A stretch of DNA of 6,840 nt, taken from positions 1-6,840 of the forward strand of contig JAMDBC010000066.1 of the NCBI GenBank assembly GCA_023484185.1. Direction: 5' to 3'. Origin of the DNA: Chloroflexota bacterium. Its GTDB lineage: Bacteria > Chloroflexota > Anaerolineae > Anaerolineales > Villigracilaceae. This document shows, piece by piece, positions 1 to 6,346 of the stretch (its first letter is position 1; each line of letters opens with the position of its first letter). A program made the translations under genes and the position numbers. A model generated the notes under the pieces. That model ran no database searches. It saw only the letters and a list, made by a program, of their open reading frames with translations, and had not been told where the DNA came from.

Positions 1-2763
1 ACTATCCGCTACGTTGATTTCAACTACCTTGCCAATAACCGCCTCTTGGCTGTCTCGCAGTTCAAGGTCAACGTGCCTGGGACGCAGAAGCACATCATTC
101 CCGATGTCGTCCTGTTCGTCAACGGCTTGCCGCTGGTGGTGGTCGAGTGCAAGTCGCCCGCCGTTGCTGATCCGCTTGGCGAAGCCATCACACAACTCCA
201 ACGCTACGCCAATCAACGCGGCATGATCGAGGGGAACGAAAAATTATTCTGGTACAACCAGTTCCGCGTCGCCACCTTCCGCCAGAAGTGTTGTTACGCT
301 TCCATCACGGGCGAGTACGATGATTTCGTCGAGTGGAAAGACCCCTATCCATTCGCCCTGACCGACATCGAAACCGAGGGCGGCGAGGTGGTCAACAGCC
401 AGCAGTTGTTGGCACAGGGCGTGTTGTCACGCGGGAATCTATTGGACATCCTGCACAGCTACATCGTCTTTGCCGAGGACAGCAAAGGGAATCCCATCAA
501 ACTCGTGCCGCGCTATCAGCAGTATCGCACGTCGCGCAAGATCGTGGAACGGCTCAAGAGTAAGCCAACCAATGCGGAGCGCGGCGGGATCGTCTGGCAC
601 ACGCAAGGCTCGGGTAAGTCCCTGACGATGATGTTCACGGTCAGGGCAATGTATCACGACTCCCGCCTGAACAACTACAAGGTCGTCCTTATCACCGACC
701 GCACCGATCTCGAAAAACAACTGGGCGATACCTCCAGGGCGGTCGGCTACGAAATCAAGAAGGCCACCTCCATCGCCAAATTGAAGGGACACCTTCAAAC
801 GAAAACGCCCGACATCGTGATGGGCATGATCCACAAATTCCAGGACGATCAGTGGACGCAGTCCTTCCCGCAATTGAACGACTCCCCCGACATCCTCGTG
901 ATGATTGATGAGGCGCATCGTTCCCAGTACAAATTGCTGGGCGCGAACTTGCAGGTCGCATTGCCCAACGCCACGCGCATTGCCTTCACTGGCACACCCG
1001 TCGAACGCACCGAGACCACCTTCGGCGAATATATTGACAAGTATTCCATGCGCGAGTCGCTGGAGGATGGCGTCACGGTGCAGATTGTTTACGAAGGCCG
1101 CACACACAAGGGCGAGGTCCGCGACAAGGCGGCGATGAATCAACGCTTCGAGGATGTCTTCAACCAGGTTGGACAGGACGAACGCCGTCTCATTCTCGAC
1201 CGATATACCTGGCGCGCCTATCTGGAGGCGGAGGAGGTCATCCGCGACAAAGCCGCCGACATGCTGGATCACTACCTCGCTTACGTCTTCCCCAACCGCT
1301 TCAAAGCCCAGGTGGTAGCGGCCACGCGTTTGGCGGCCGTCCGCTACAAGTCCGCGCTCGAAGCGGCGCTCAAGCAGCGGCTCGAAGCCCTGGTCAGCGC
1401 GAACGGCAAGCCCGAAGATATCGAACTGCTCCGCAGGATGAAAGTCGAGGTGGTCATCTCTGGAACGGGCAACGATGAGTCGGTCTTCAAACCCTTCACC
1501 GATGATGACGTTCACGAAAAGGTCATCAAGAGTTTCAAACTGCCTTTCGATAAAGTCAGCGACGATGGGACGCGCGGCGATGTCGGTATCATCGTTGTTC
1601 AGAATATGTTGATCACGGGTTTCGACGCGCCCGTCGAACAGGTGATGTATCTGGATAACGTCATCAAGGAGCATAACCTTCTGCAAGCCATCGCCCGCGT
1701 CAACCGCGTGGCGCACAACAAATCCTGCGGTTACGTTGTAGATTACGTTGGCGTTGCCCGCCATCTGCGCCAGGCATTGGCGGTTTACGATGAAAAGGAC
1801 ATTGACGAAATCCTCGAGGTCGTCCAAACGAATGCGGCGGATATTGACACGCTGAAATACCTGCACGGTCAGGTCAAGAACTTCTTCCAGCAATACGGTC
1901 TCGAGGGCATGGCCGACACCGATGCCTGCGTGGATGTTCTAGCCGACCAGGAAGTCCGCGACGATTTTCTCGCCTTGCGCCGATCCTTCAACAAAGCGAT
2001 TGACCGCGTCCTGCCTGACCCCGAAGCGCTGCGCTTCGTCCCTGACCTCAAACTGATAGCGTGGATCAGCGAATCCGCCCGCAACCGTTACCGCGACGAC
2101 AAACTGAGCATTCGCGATGCCAGCCGCAAAATCCGCGAGATCGTGGATGAGTTCCTCGTCTCCAAAGGTGTTGACCCGAAAATTCCGCCGCTCGAAATCT
2201 TCTCGGACGAATTCAAGGCCAGGGTCAGCGCGAACAAGAGTCCCAAGGCGAAAGCCGAGGAGATCACCCACGCCATCCGTCAGCATATCAACGAAAACTA
2301 CGAGACCGACCCTGAACTCTACGACCGCCTCGGCGAAAAACTGGAACGTGTGCTAGCCGAATATCGCGACAACTGGGATCGGCTGGCGAAAGAGTTGGAA
2401 GAGGTCCTCGATGCGCTCAAGAAAGGCCGCCAAAGCGAAAACAACTACGGCTTCGATCATCGGAAGGAACTTCCCTTCTTAGCCCTCCTGAAACGCGAGT
2501 TGTATGGCAACGAAGATATTGCTGGATTATCCGATGAGGAACGCGAGCAGTTGATCTCATGCACGGGCGATATTCTGGAGATCATCCGCCGCGAGACCAA
2601 CCAGCCTGATTTCTGGAACAACTACACCGCCCAGAAACGACTAAAAGCCTACATCCTCAACCATCTGCTTACCACCTATCGCAACAACCGCGACTTTATT
2701 CGAAACCGCAACCAGGTCGCTGAGAAGATTCTCGAACTCGCCAACTACAATCGCCTCGCCTGA
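1..2763 (+). CDS. hsdR: Type I restriction endonuclease subunit R (HsdR), 5' partial
   Basis: This is the motor and nuclease subunit of a type I restriction-modification complex, which translocates unmodified DNA with ATP and then cuts it. The frame is open from base 1, so the start lies outside the window; 920 residues are present. The family is usually about 1000 residues or more, so roughly 100 N-terminal residues are probably missing. Counting from codon 1, the HSDR_N nuclease core shows D35 (PDVVLFVNG) and E49-C-K51. The SF2 motor follows: Walker A GSGKS at 203-207, DEAH at 303-306, TGTP at 330-333, LITGFDAP at 537-544 and motif VI QAIARVNR at 562-569. The charged helical C-terminus (about 640-920) fits the T1RH-like C-terminal domain, which contacts the methylase. 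All catalytic motifs are intact. A TTG at 46 falls inside the nuclease domain and is not a credible start. HsdM and HsdS are not in the window. The next gene starts 1 nt after the stop. Confidence 0.96.
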   Translation, partial: TIRYVDFNYLANNRLLAVSQFKVNVPGTQKHIIPDVVLFVNGLPLVVVECKSPAVADPLGEAITQLQRYANQRGMIEGNEKLFWYNQFRVATFRQKCCYASITGEYDDFVEWKDPYPFALTDIETEGGEVVNSQQLLAQGVLSRGNLLDILHSYIVFAEDSKGNPIKLVPRYQQYRTSRKIVERLKSKPTNAERGGIVWHTQGSGKSLTMMFTVRAMYHDSRLNNYKVVLITDRTDLEKQLGDTSRAVGYEIKKATSIAKLKGHLQTKTPDIVMGMIHKFQDDQWTQSFPQLNDSPDILVMIDEAHRSQYKLLGANLQVALPNATRIAFTGTPVERTETTFGEYIDKYSMRESLEDGVTVQIVYEGRTHKGEVRDKAAMNQRFEDVFNQVGQDERRLILDRYTWRAYLEAEEVIRDKAADMLDHYLAYVFPNRFKAQVVAATRLAAVRYKSALEAALKQRLEALVSANGKPEDIELLRRMKVEVVISGTGNDESVFKPFTDDDVHEKVIKSFKLPFDKVSDDGTRGDVGIIVVQNMLITGFDAPVEQVMYLDNVIKEHNLLQAIARVNRVAHNKSCGYVVDYVGVARHLRQALAVYDEKDIDEILEVVQTNAADIDTLKYLHGQVKNFFQQYGLEGMADTDACVDVLADQEVRDDFLALRRSFNKAIDRVLPDPEALRFVPDLKLIAWISESARNRYRDDKLSIRDASRKIREIVDEFLVSKGVDPKIPPLEIFSDEFKARVSANKSPKAKAEEITHAIRQHINENYETDPELYDRLGEKLERVLAEYRDNWDRLAKELEEVLDALKKGRQSENNYGFDHRKELPFLALLKRELYGNEDIAGLSDEEREQLISCTGDILEIIRRETNQPDFWNNYTAQKRLKAYILNHLLTTYRNNRDFIRNRNQVAEKILELANYNRLA

Positions 2764-2764
2764 C

Positions 2765-3436
2765 ATGATCCAGATTGACCAACTTATCCGCACGAAACGC
2801 AAATCCATCGCCCTCATCGTTCAGAGAGATGGCAGTCTCATCGTGCGCGCGCCCCTGCGAGCAAGTGAAAAACAAATTCAGGCGTTTGTTACAAAAAAAG
2901 CAGGCTGGATTCAATCCAAGCAGAATCTGGTCAAATCTGTTTATCCGCCTTTTGTGCCCAGGGAGTACGTGAACGGTGAGGGATTCTGGTATCTGGGAAA
3001 AATCCATAAACTGGAGATTGTTGAAACTCAAAGACCCGCCGTATACCTGAATGGAAACTTCCGCCTTGCCCAAAAAGCATTGAGCCGAGCCGAGGGTGCC
3101 TTTGTCAAATGGTACAAGGCGCAAGCACACCAGTTCATTACTGAGCGCGTCCAATGGTACGCGGCAAAACATGGGCTTCAATACAAACAGATCAAAATCA
3201 CATCGGCGCAAACGCGCTGGGGATCATACAATACCCGCGGCACCCTCAGTTTCTCCTGGCGCCTGGTCATGGCGCCCGTCCCTGTGATTGACTATGTGGT
3301 CGTCCATGAGTTGGTGCATGGTCAGGAAAACAACCACTCGAAGAGATTCTGGACAAAACTGCAACTCATCATCCCCGATTACAAGCAACGAATCGAGTGG
3401 CTGGAGAAGAACGGGCATTTATTGAGTTTGAGGTAG
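2765..3436 (+). CDS. YgjP-like (DUF45, M48-type) zinc metallopeptidase
   Basis: This is a 223-residue predicted cytosolic zinc metallopeptidase of the YgjP/DUF45 family (SprT-like fold). The zinc site is HELVH at 181-185 with the third ligand H191 in NHSKRFW (190-196). The segment before it, with TRWGSYNTRGTLSFSWRL and APVPVIDYVVV, is the family's most conserved block, although the usual WGSC reads WGSY here. No signal peptide or membrane segment is visible. The ATG is 1 nt after the hsdR stop (TGAcATG) and has no clear Shine-Dalgarno site, so translation is probably coupled to hsdR. From general knowledge, members of this family are often found beside hsdR in type I loci, but their role there is not established. 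The substrate cannot be inferred from the sequence. Confidence 0.93.
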   Translation: MIQIDQLIRTKRKSIALIVQRDGSLIVRAPLRASEKQIQAFVTKKAGWIQSKQNLVKSVYPPFVPREYVNGEGFWYLGKIHKLEIVETQRPAVYLNGNFRLAQKALSRAEGAFVKWYKAQAHQFITERVQWYAAKHGLQYKQIKITSAQTRWGSYNTRGTLSFSWRLVMAPVPVIDYVVVHELVHGQENNHSKRFWTKLQLIIPDYKQRIEWLEKNGHLLSLR

Positions 3437-3508
3437 ACAATACGCTTTGTTAAAGTGGCTTCCAGCGCATCATTGGGTTTGGCGTTTCGTGAGGGATTGG
3501 GGAGAGGT

Positions 3509-3524
3509 CTAGAAACAATCATCA
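3509..3524. repeat. 16-nt inverted repeat, left copy
   Basis: CTAGAAACAATCATCA here is the exact reverse complement of 4686-4701. The copy begins 58 nt before the DUF6602 start codon. Relative to transcription, the sequence reads the same way ahead of DUF6602 and at the 5' end of the E2-like gene. Confidence 0.8.
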
Positions 3525-3551
3525 AATCATCAACGTACCTATCAGGCCTTT

Positions 3552-3558
3552 GAAAGGA
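3552..3558 (+). promoter_or_regulatory. Ribosome binding site of the DUF6602 gene
   Basis: GAAAGGA sits 8 nt before the ATG at 3567 and supports that start. The CD-NTase gene on the other strand has the same heptamer at the same spacing. Confidence 0.75.
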
Positions 3559-3566
3559 TTACTTTT

Positions 3567-4304
3567 ATGGAAAATCAATTGCATAGTATTGCCCATGCTT
3601 TACAAGAAACACTGGAGGCGAGTCTTCGAGCGAGTAGTAGCGCTCATGTCCATCCAGTGTCAAAAGGTGACGCGACAGAAGAAAATTGGCTAAAAATGCT
3701 GCAAAACCATTTGCCCAGACGTTACGAAGCATCAAAGGCTTTTGTCATGGATTCAATGGGTGGCATAAGCAACCAAATAGATATAGTAGTTTATGACAGG
3801 CAATATACACCTGTCTTATATAATCAGGATCGTCAGCCTTTTATTCCTGCTGAAAGCGTCTATGCTGTCTTTGAAGTAAAACCGAGCCTCAATCGTGAAC
3901 ATGTTATTTACGCTGGTGAAAAGGTCGCTTCTGTTCGGAAATTGCTACGAACCAGCACAGAAATCACTCACGCAGGAGGAAAATTTGAACCGCGCCCATT
4001 ATTCCCAATCTTGGGCGGTATTTTGACCTATGACAGTGAGTGGAAGCCTGGTCTTGGCGATTCCCTTTTGCGCGCGCTCGACGAACTTGCAGTTGAACAA
4101 AAATTAGACATTGGTTGCACCATCACAGAAGGCGCGTTTGAGGTGGAGTACGTTAGTGGAAAAACGCTATTAGCGAAAAGCGATTCCCCCCTTTCGCTTG
4201 TAGATTTTTTCTTTCGATTGCTTGCAAAACTTCAAAATTTAGGAACTGTATCCGCGATTGATTACAAACAATATATCAACGCGATTGGCCGTGACAATGC
4301 CTAA
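3567..4304 (+). CDS. DUF6602 domain protein, putative PD-(D/E)XK nuclease-like
   Basis: This is a 245-residue soluble protein. The block at about 29-105 (GDATEENW, LPRRYEASKAFVMDS, NQIDIVVYD, PAESVYAVFEVK) is recognised as DUF6602. The spacing of E39, D72 (QID) and E103-V-K105 (FEVK after a hydrophobic strand) is what a PD-(D/E)XK nuclease core looks like, so DNA or RNA cleavage is plausible but inferred. The second half (about 106-245) is less distinctive and mixed helix/strand, with no membrane segment. The start is supported by GAAAGGA 8 nt upstream. The gene is AT-richer than hsdR and converges on the E2-like gene, with the two stop codons overlapping by 4 nt (4301-4304). Its place next to a CBASS pair and a type I restriction locus suggests a defence role. 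It is not co-transcribed with the CBASS genes, so calling it their effector would be speculation. Confidence 0.85.
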   Translation: MENQLHSIAHALQETLEASLRASSSAHVHPVSKGDATEENWLKMLQNHLPRRYEASKAFVMDSMGGISNQIDIVVYDRQYTPVLYNQDRQPFIPAESVYAVFEVKPSLNREHVIYAGEKVASVRKLLRTSTEITHAGGKFEPRPLFPILGGILTYDSEWKPGLGDSLLRALDELAVEQKLDIGCTITEGAFEVEYVSGKTLLAKSDSPLSLVDFFFRLLAKLQNLGTVSAIDYKQYINAIGRDNA

Positions 4305-4711
4305 ATCGGCGACTTGTCAACACTATGCGGCGCTTCTTCGCCAATCCATTCCCCTGTTGCCCGCCAGACCTCATAACAATATAACCATTCTGCCGTCCAC
4401 ACAACAAGAGTTCGGGCTAGTAGACTCACTCCACGCCAAGGATGATCTTGTGGAAAGTATAAGCACAGAGACCCATCAGGATAAATGTGTTTTCGGTTTG
4501 GGCGTATTGCAGGTGAAATTACCTCAACTTTTGGCGCAATATATTCCTGGTAACTTATCTTTATTTGGTATTCAGGTGATTGCATTGTCGGCTTCAATTT
4601 ACCGAGCCAATAGTTGCCTCTCTTGAAAAACCGAAAATTCGGGAAAGATATTTGCATTATCTGTTTCTGAACAACTAGAGAAACATGATGATTGTTTCTA
4701 GGAATTGACAT
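4301..4711 (-). CDS. CBASS-associated E2-like conjugating protein (stand-alone, type II short)
   Basis: This is a 136-residue E2 (ubiquitin-conjugating-like) fold protein. The active-site block HIYPDGSLCLYFP (75-87) matches the E2 pattern around the catalytic cysteine, here C83. It is followed by the hallmark helical tail of CBASS E2 proteins with WTAEWLYCYEVWRATGEW (about 105-122). No E1 (ThiF) or JAB protease domain is present, which is the arrangement called short type II CBASS. From memory of published work on such systems, the E2 uses its cysteine to act on the C-terminus of the partner CD-NTase and so tunes it. The start overlaps the CD-NTase stop as TAATG, with GGAG 4 nt upstream (4716-4719), so translation is coupled. 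The E2 frame is intact although its partner gene is interrupted. The stop overlaps the stop of the facing DUF6602 gene. Confidence 0.87.
   Translation of the reverse strand: MSIPRNNHHVSLVVQKQIMQISFPNFRFFKRGNYWLGKLKPTMQSPEYQIKISYQEYIAPKVEVISPAIRPNRKHIYPDGSLCLYFPQDHPWRGVSLLARTLVVWTAEWLYCYEVWRATGEWIGEEAPHSVDKSPI
4686..4701. repeat. 16-nt inverted repeat, right copy, within E2 codons 4-9
   Basis: This is the partner of 3509-3524. It overlaps a small hairpin in the E2 coding start (AGAAACA at 4679-4685 against TGTTTCT at 4693-4699, 7-nt loop). The two copies bracket the whole DUF6602 gene and nearly all of the E2-like gene. Confidence 0.8.
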
Positions 4712-4775
4712 TATTCTCCAAAATAGCGGTGTTTAGGAGATTCCCAAGTCTTTTCCGACATTGGTTTCTGCCCAG

Positions 4776-4803
4776 AAACATTTCCTGTCTGTGATACGAA
4801 GAC
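4776..4803. repeat. 28-nt inverted repeat arm (source 1 of the insertion)
   Basis: This is a perfect reverse complement of 5250-5277. In the gene it encodes VFVSQTGNV near the C-terminus and is the original copy. Its end AAGAC (4799-4803) is shared with 4998-5002, and this is the point where the two copied pieces join. Confidence 0.95.
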
Positions 4804-4997
4804 GGTTTGTCTGCCAATAATTGCTTTCAAGGCTTCATCCACGGTTGTCGGGAAGTATTCTTCGCCTTCATCTTCATTGAAAACTTTTCGCCAAAGTTCT
4901 ATTGCTTTAGCTTCGTCTTCCGTTGCTAGTGCCCGCGCTGCCCAATTTTTCGACTCCTCGATCCGACGCATAAAGGTCTCAAACTCCGATCTTGTCC

Positions 4998-5028
4998 AAG
5001 ACTTGGCTACGTTGTTGCCTAACATTGG
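4998..5028. repeat. 31-nt inverted repeat arm (source 2 of the insertion)
   Basis: This is a perfect reverse complement of 5224-5254. In the gene it encodes part of the stretch around PMLGNNVAKSW, so this copy is the original and the copy at 5224-5254 is derived. In a single RNA the arms could form a 31-bp stem with a loop of 195 nt. Confidence 0.95.
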
Positions 5029-5223
5029 ATCTTTGACAACTGGCACAGCGCCACCCATTTCAAAAGCGCCGACGTAATCTTCGTAAACAGAAACAAGCAG
5101 GCTGTGGAACAACTCTCCATAGGACGAGTCTTCGATCTTGAGTTTTTTGGCGTCGGCGTGTTTGTATACCATACATTCCAACCAGTAGCTTTTTGGCCTA
5201 CGATATTTCATCTGAACATCACG

Positions 5224-5277
5224 CCAATGTTAGGCAACAACGTAGCCAAGTCTTCGTATCACAGACAGGAAATGTTT
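5224..5277 (-). other. Templated inverted mosaic insertion in the CD-NTase gene
   Basis: Read on the gene strand, this 54-nt block is the complement of two downstream parts of the same gene. Bases 5250-5277 match 4776-4803 inverted (28/28), and 5224-5254 match 4998-5028 inverted (31/31). The two copies overlap by the shared 5-mer AAGAC (gene-strand reading). The original site can be reconstructed as AAACATTGG: the first copy begins AAACATT and the second ends AACATTGG, so both junctions also have 7-8 nt of homology. The net gain is 45 nt (15 codons: 13 residues, a TAA and a repeated His). The downstream frame is therefore unchanged and the stop is the only lesion. Confidence 0.93.
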
Positions 5278-5855
5278 GAACATTTTAATTAGAGGTACTA
5301 TTTTCCCTTGTTGATCTTGATTAAGGTCGCTAAGGCTTTTGTTGTAACCAAGGGGATTGGATAAAATCCACTTTGATAGATCTCTATCAGGAACATCTAC
5401 TGGTTCTGGTTTGTCACCTTCATAAATGGCAGGAACAATATCCATATCAAACTCTTCGTTGTCAATTGTGACGTGGACTAAAACTGATCTCCGTTGCCGT
5501 ATTAAGCTGAGTTCTGCATCAACTTTCCCGTTCTCATCCCCGAGTGCTTTTGGTAATCCATCAAGCGCATTCACTAATGTGTTGATGGTAGCGTGTGCGC
5601 TATCTTCTTTCTCCTTGTATTTTGGATCAACGAACAAAAGAATATCGACATCCTTAATTTGCTTGACGGCTGTTTCCCGAGCATACGAGCCAGACAGTCG
5701 TGTATGAGGTGCAACCGTGATGATTTCTTCACTTTCTTTCAGGAAGTCCCGAATTTTTGTTGGCAACTCAGTTGCTAAAGATACACGATCTTCTTTGGGT
5801 TGAATTCGTGTGAGTAAAGTCAAAAAGTGATCGCGCAAGCTGTTCATGTCTCTTT

Positions 5856-5862
5856 TCCTTTC
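5856..5862 (-). promoter_or_regulatory. Ribosome binding site of the CD-NTase gene
   Basis: GAAAGGA on the minus strand ends 8 nt before the ATG at 5847-5845. It supports this start over internal ATG codons. Confidence 0.75.
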
Positions 5863-5910
5863 TTGGCTTTAAGCGCAAGGACAAAATCCTAATAACATGA
5901 TCGCATCGGC

Positions 5911-5919
5911 AATATACCA
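5911..5919 (-). promoter_or_regulatory. Candidate extended -10 promoter for the CD-NTase/E2 unit
   Basis: The minus strand reads TGGTATATT, an extended -10 (TGn plus TATATT). The hexamer 17 nt upstream (ATTCCA) is a poor -35, which is tolerated by extended -10 promoters. The leader would be about 55-60 nt. The region lies in a 178-nt AT-rich gap after the terminator of the upstream genes, where a promoter is expected. This is pattern-based only. Confidence 0.4.
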
Positions 5920-5980
5920 CAAAACGAAATAACTGGAATATATGTTCTAACAAATTTCTTACACGTATAAGATGGCGTCT

Positions 5981-6020
5981 TAAAACAAAAAGCCCCTGAT
6001 TTTCAACGGATCAGGGGCTT
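5981..6020 (-). terminator. Rho-independent terminator
   Basis: A perfect 11-bp stem (AAGCCCCTGAT at 6020-6010 with ATCAGGGGCTT at 6000-5990 on the minus strand) with a 9-nt loop is followed by the T-rich tract TTTTGTTTT. It starts 5 nt after the stop of the gene at 6026 and ends the right-hand minus-strand transcript. The plus strand has no T-run after the stem. Confidence 0.93.
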
Positions 6021-6025
6021 GCAGT

Positions 6026-6328
6026 TTAGATAAACCGATACTTCGTTAGGTATTGTTGCAACCGCTCATGGGGAATCACTCTCCCACTCGGATTTTCCTT
6101 CCAACTTCCATCCTCCAGCGGCTCGTACGCCAGCGGCATTTTCTTTGGCAACAACAACCCGCATTGAAACGGCTGGCGTGTTTCAAAGGAACGCCGACAT
6201 TCCTCCTTTCGCTTGCGATAGATCTCCTTTTTGCTCAACGGCTTGACAGGTGGCTCACCTGGGAAGAGCAAGGACTGTCCGCCACTCATTCCAACGCTTG
6301 GATAAGCCCTGCCAGAACTTCGCCGCAC
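6026..6328 (-). CDS. Hypothetical basic small protein
   Basis: No family is recognised. The frame opens with GTG at 6328 (100 residues), preceded by AAGGAAGG with an 11-nt gap that overlaps the stop of the gene before it. A shorter choice is ATG at 6289 (87 residues, starting MSGGQSLLFPGEPPVK). The protein is rich in Lys and Arg, with a charged stretch SKKEIYRKRKEECRRSFETR about a third of the way in, and shows no membrane segment or known catalytic motif. It lies in the same frame as the zinc-ribbon gene at 6454-6347, with one TGA between them, so the two could also be halves of a single broken gene. An intrinsic terminator follows directly. Confidence 0.6.
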   Translation of the reverse strand: MRRSSGRAYPSVGMSGGQSLLFPGEPPVKPLSKKEIYRKRKEECRRSFETRQPFQCGLLLPKKMPLAYEPLEDGSWKENPSGRVIPHERLQQYLTKYRFI

Positions 6329-6346
6329 CCTGGGAAGAACCTTCCT

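Larger units (their letters stand above)
3437..3566 (+). other. Intergenic region before the DUF6602 gene
   Basis: This 130-nt gap separates the hsdR/metallopeptidase unit from the DUF6602 gene and marks the drop to AT-richer sequence. It has no hairpin with a T-run, so no intrinsic terminator is seen. No convincing -35/-10 pair was found. It holds an 8-bp tandem repeat (ATCATCAA twice, 3518-3533). The left copy of a 16-nt inverted repeat shared with the E2 gene lies at 3509-3524. A ribosome binding site GAAAGGA is at 3552-3558. Confidence 0.6.
4711..5847 (-). pseudogene. CD-NTase (CBASS cyclic-oligonucleotide synthase), interrupted by an in-frame stop
   Basis: This is a cGAS/DncV-like nucleotidyltransferase, which would make a cyclic nucleotide alarm signal on phage infection. 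The N-terminal part (5847-5230, 205 residues) carries G53-S54 (SGSYARE), D66-V-D68 (KDVDILLF) and the third acid in FDMDIVPA (D136, possibly D134), so the metal site is complete. The rest (5229-4711) carries the helical C-terminal domain, beginning HWRDVQMKYRRPKSYWLE, and ends in RYFGE. Both parts are in one frame and are separated only by TAA at 5230-5232. That stop lies in a 45-nt templated insertion (5224-5277). Without the insertion the gene encodes 363 residues reading KMFKHWRDVQMK across the junction. As it stands, translation gives a 192-residue N-terminal part plus 13 foreign residues, probably inactive. Restart at the ATG at 5211 has no ribosome site. The start at 5847 is backed by GAAAGGA at 5856-5862. 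The Gly near the C-terminus suits E2 processing. Confidence 0.9.
5848..6025 (-). other. Intergenic region between the CBASS unit and the right-hand genes
   Basis: This AT-rich 178-nt gap holds the terminator of the upstream minus-strand genes, the candidate CD-NTase promoter and its ribosome binding site. A short palindrome TAAGA-TGGCG-TCTTA lies at 5968-5982. No convincing gene is seen in it. Confidence 0.6.

Noticed and set aside
439..1893. Long minus-strand reading frame (484 codons) opposite hsdR
   Set aside because: It is antisense to the helicase motifs of hsdR, shows no recognisable domain, and such frames are common opposite GC-rich genes.
3440..3460. Possible terminator after the metallopeptidase gene
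   Set aside because: The only stem (CTTT/AAAG) is too short and has no T-run.
4258..4626. Plus-strand frame of 122 codons overlapping the end of DUF6602
   Set aside because: It lies opposite the E2-like gene, whose active-site motif is clear; it has no ribosome site or recognisable motif.
4711..5211. C-terminal CD-NTase part as an independent gene starting at 5211
   Set aside because: It is in frame with the N-terminal part, has no ribosome site, and its first residues continue the CD-NTase sequence HWRDVQMKYRR.
5230..5847. A naturally short nucleotidyltransferase of 205 residues
   Set aside because: The last 13 residues come from inverted copies of downstream sequence; removing the insert restores a full CD-NTase.
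5768..5953. 61-codon minus-strand frame upstream of the CD-NTase
   Set aside because: It overlaps the CD-NTase start in another frame, lies in the leader region, and has no ribosome site.
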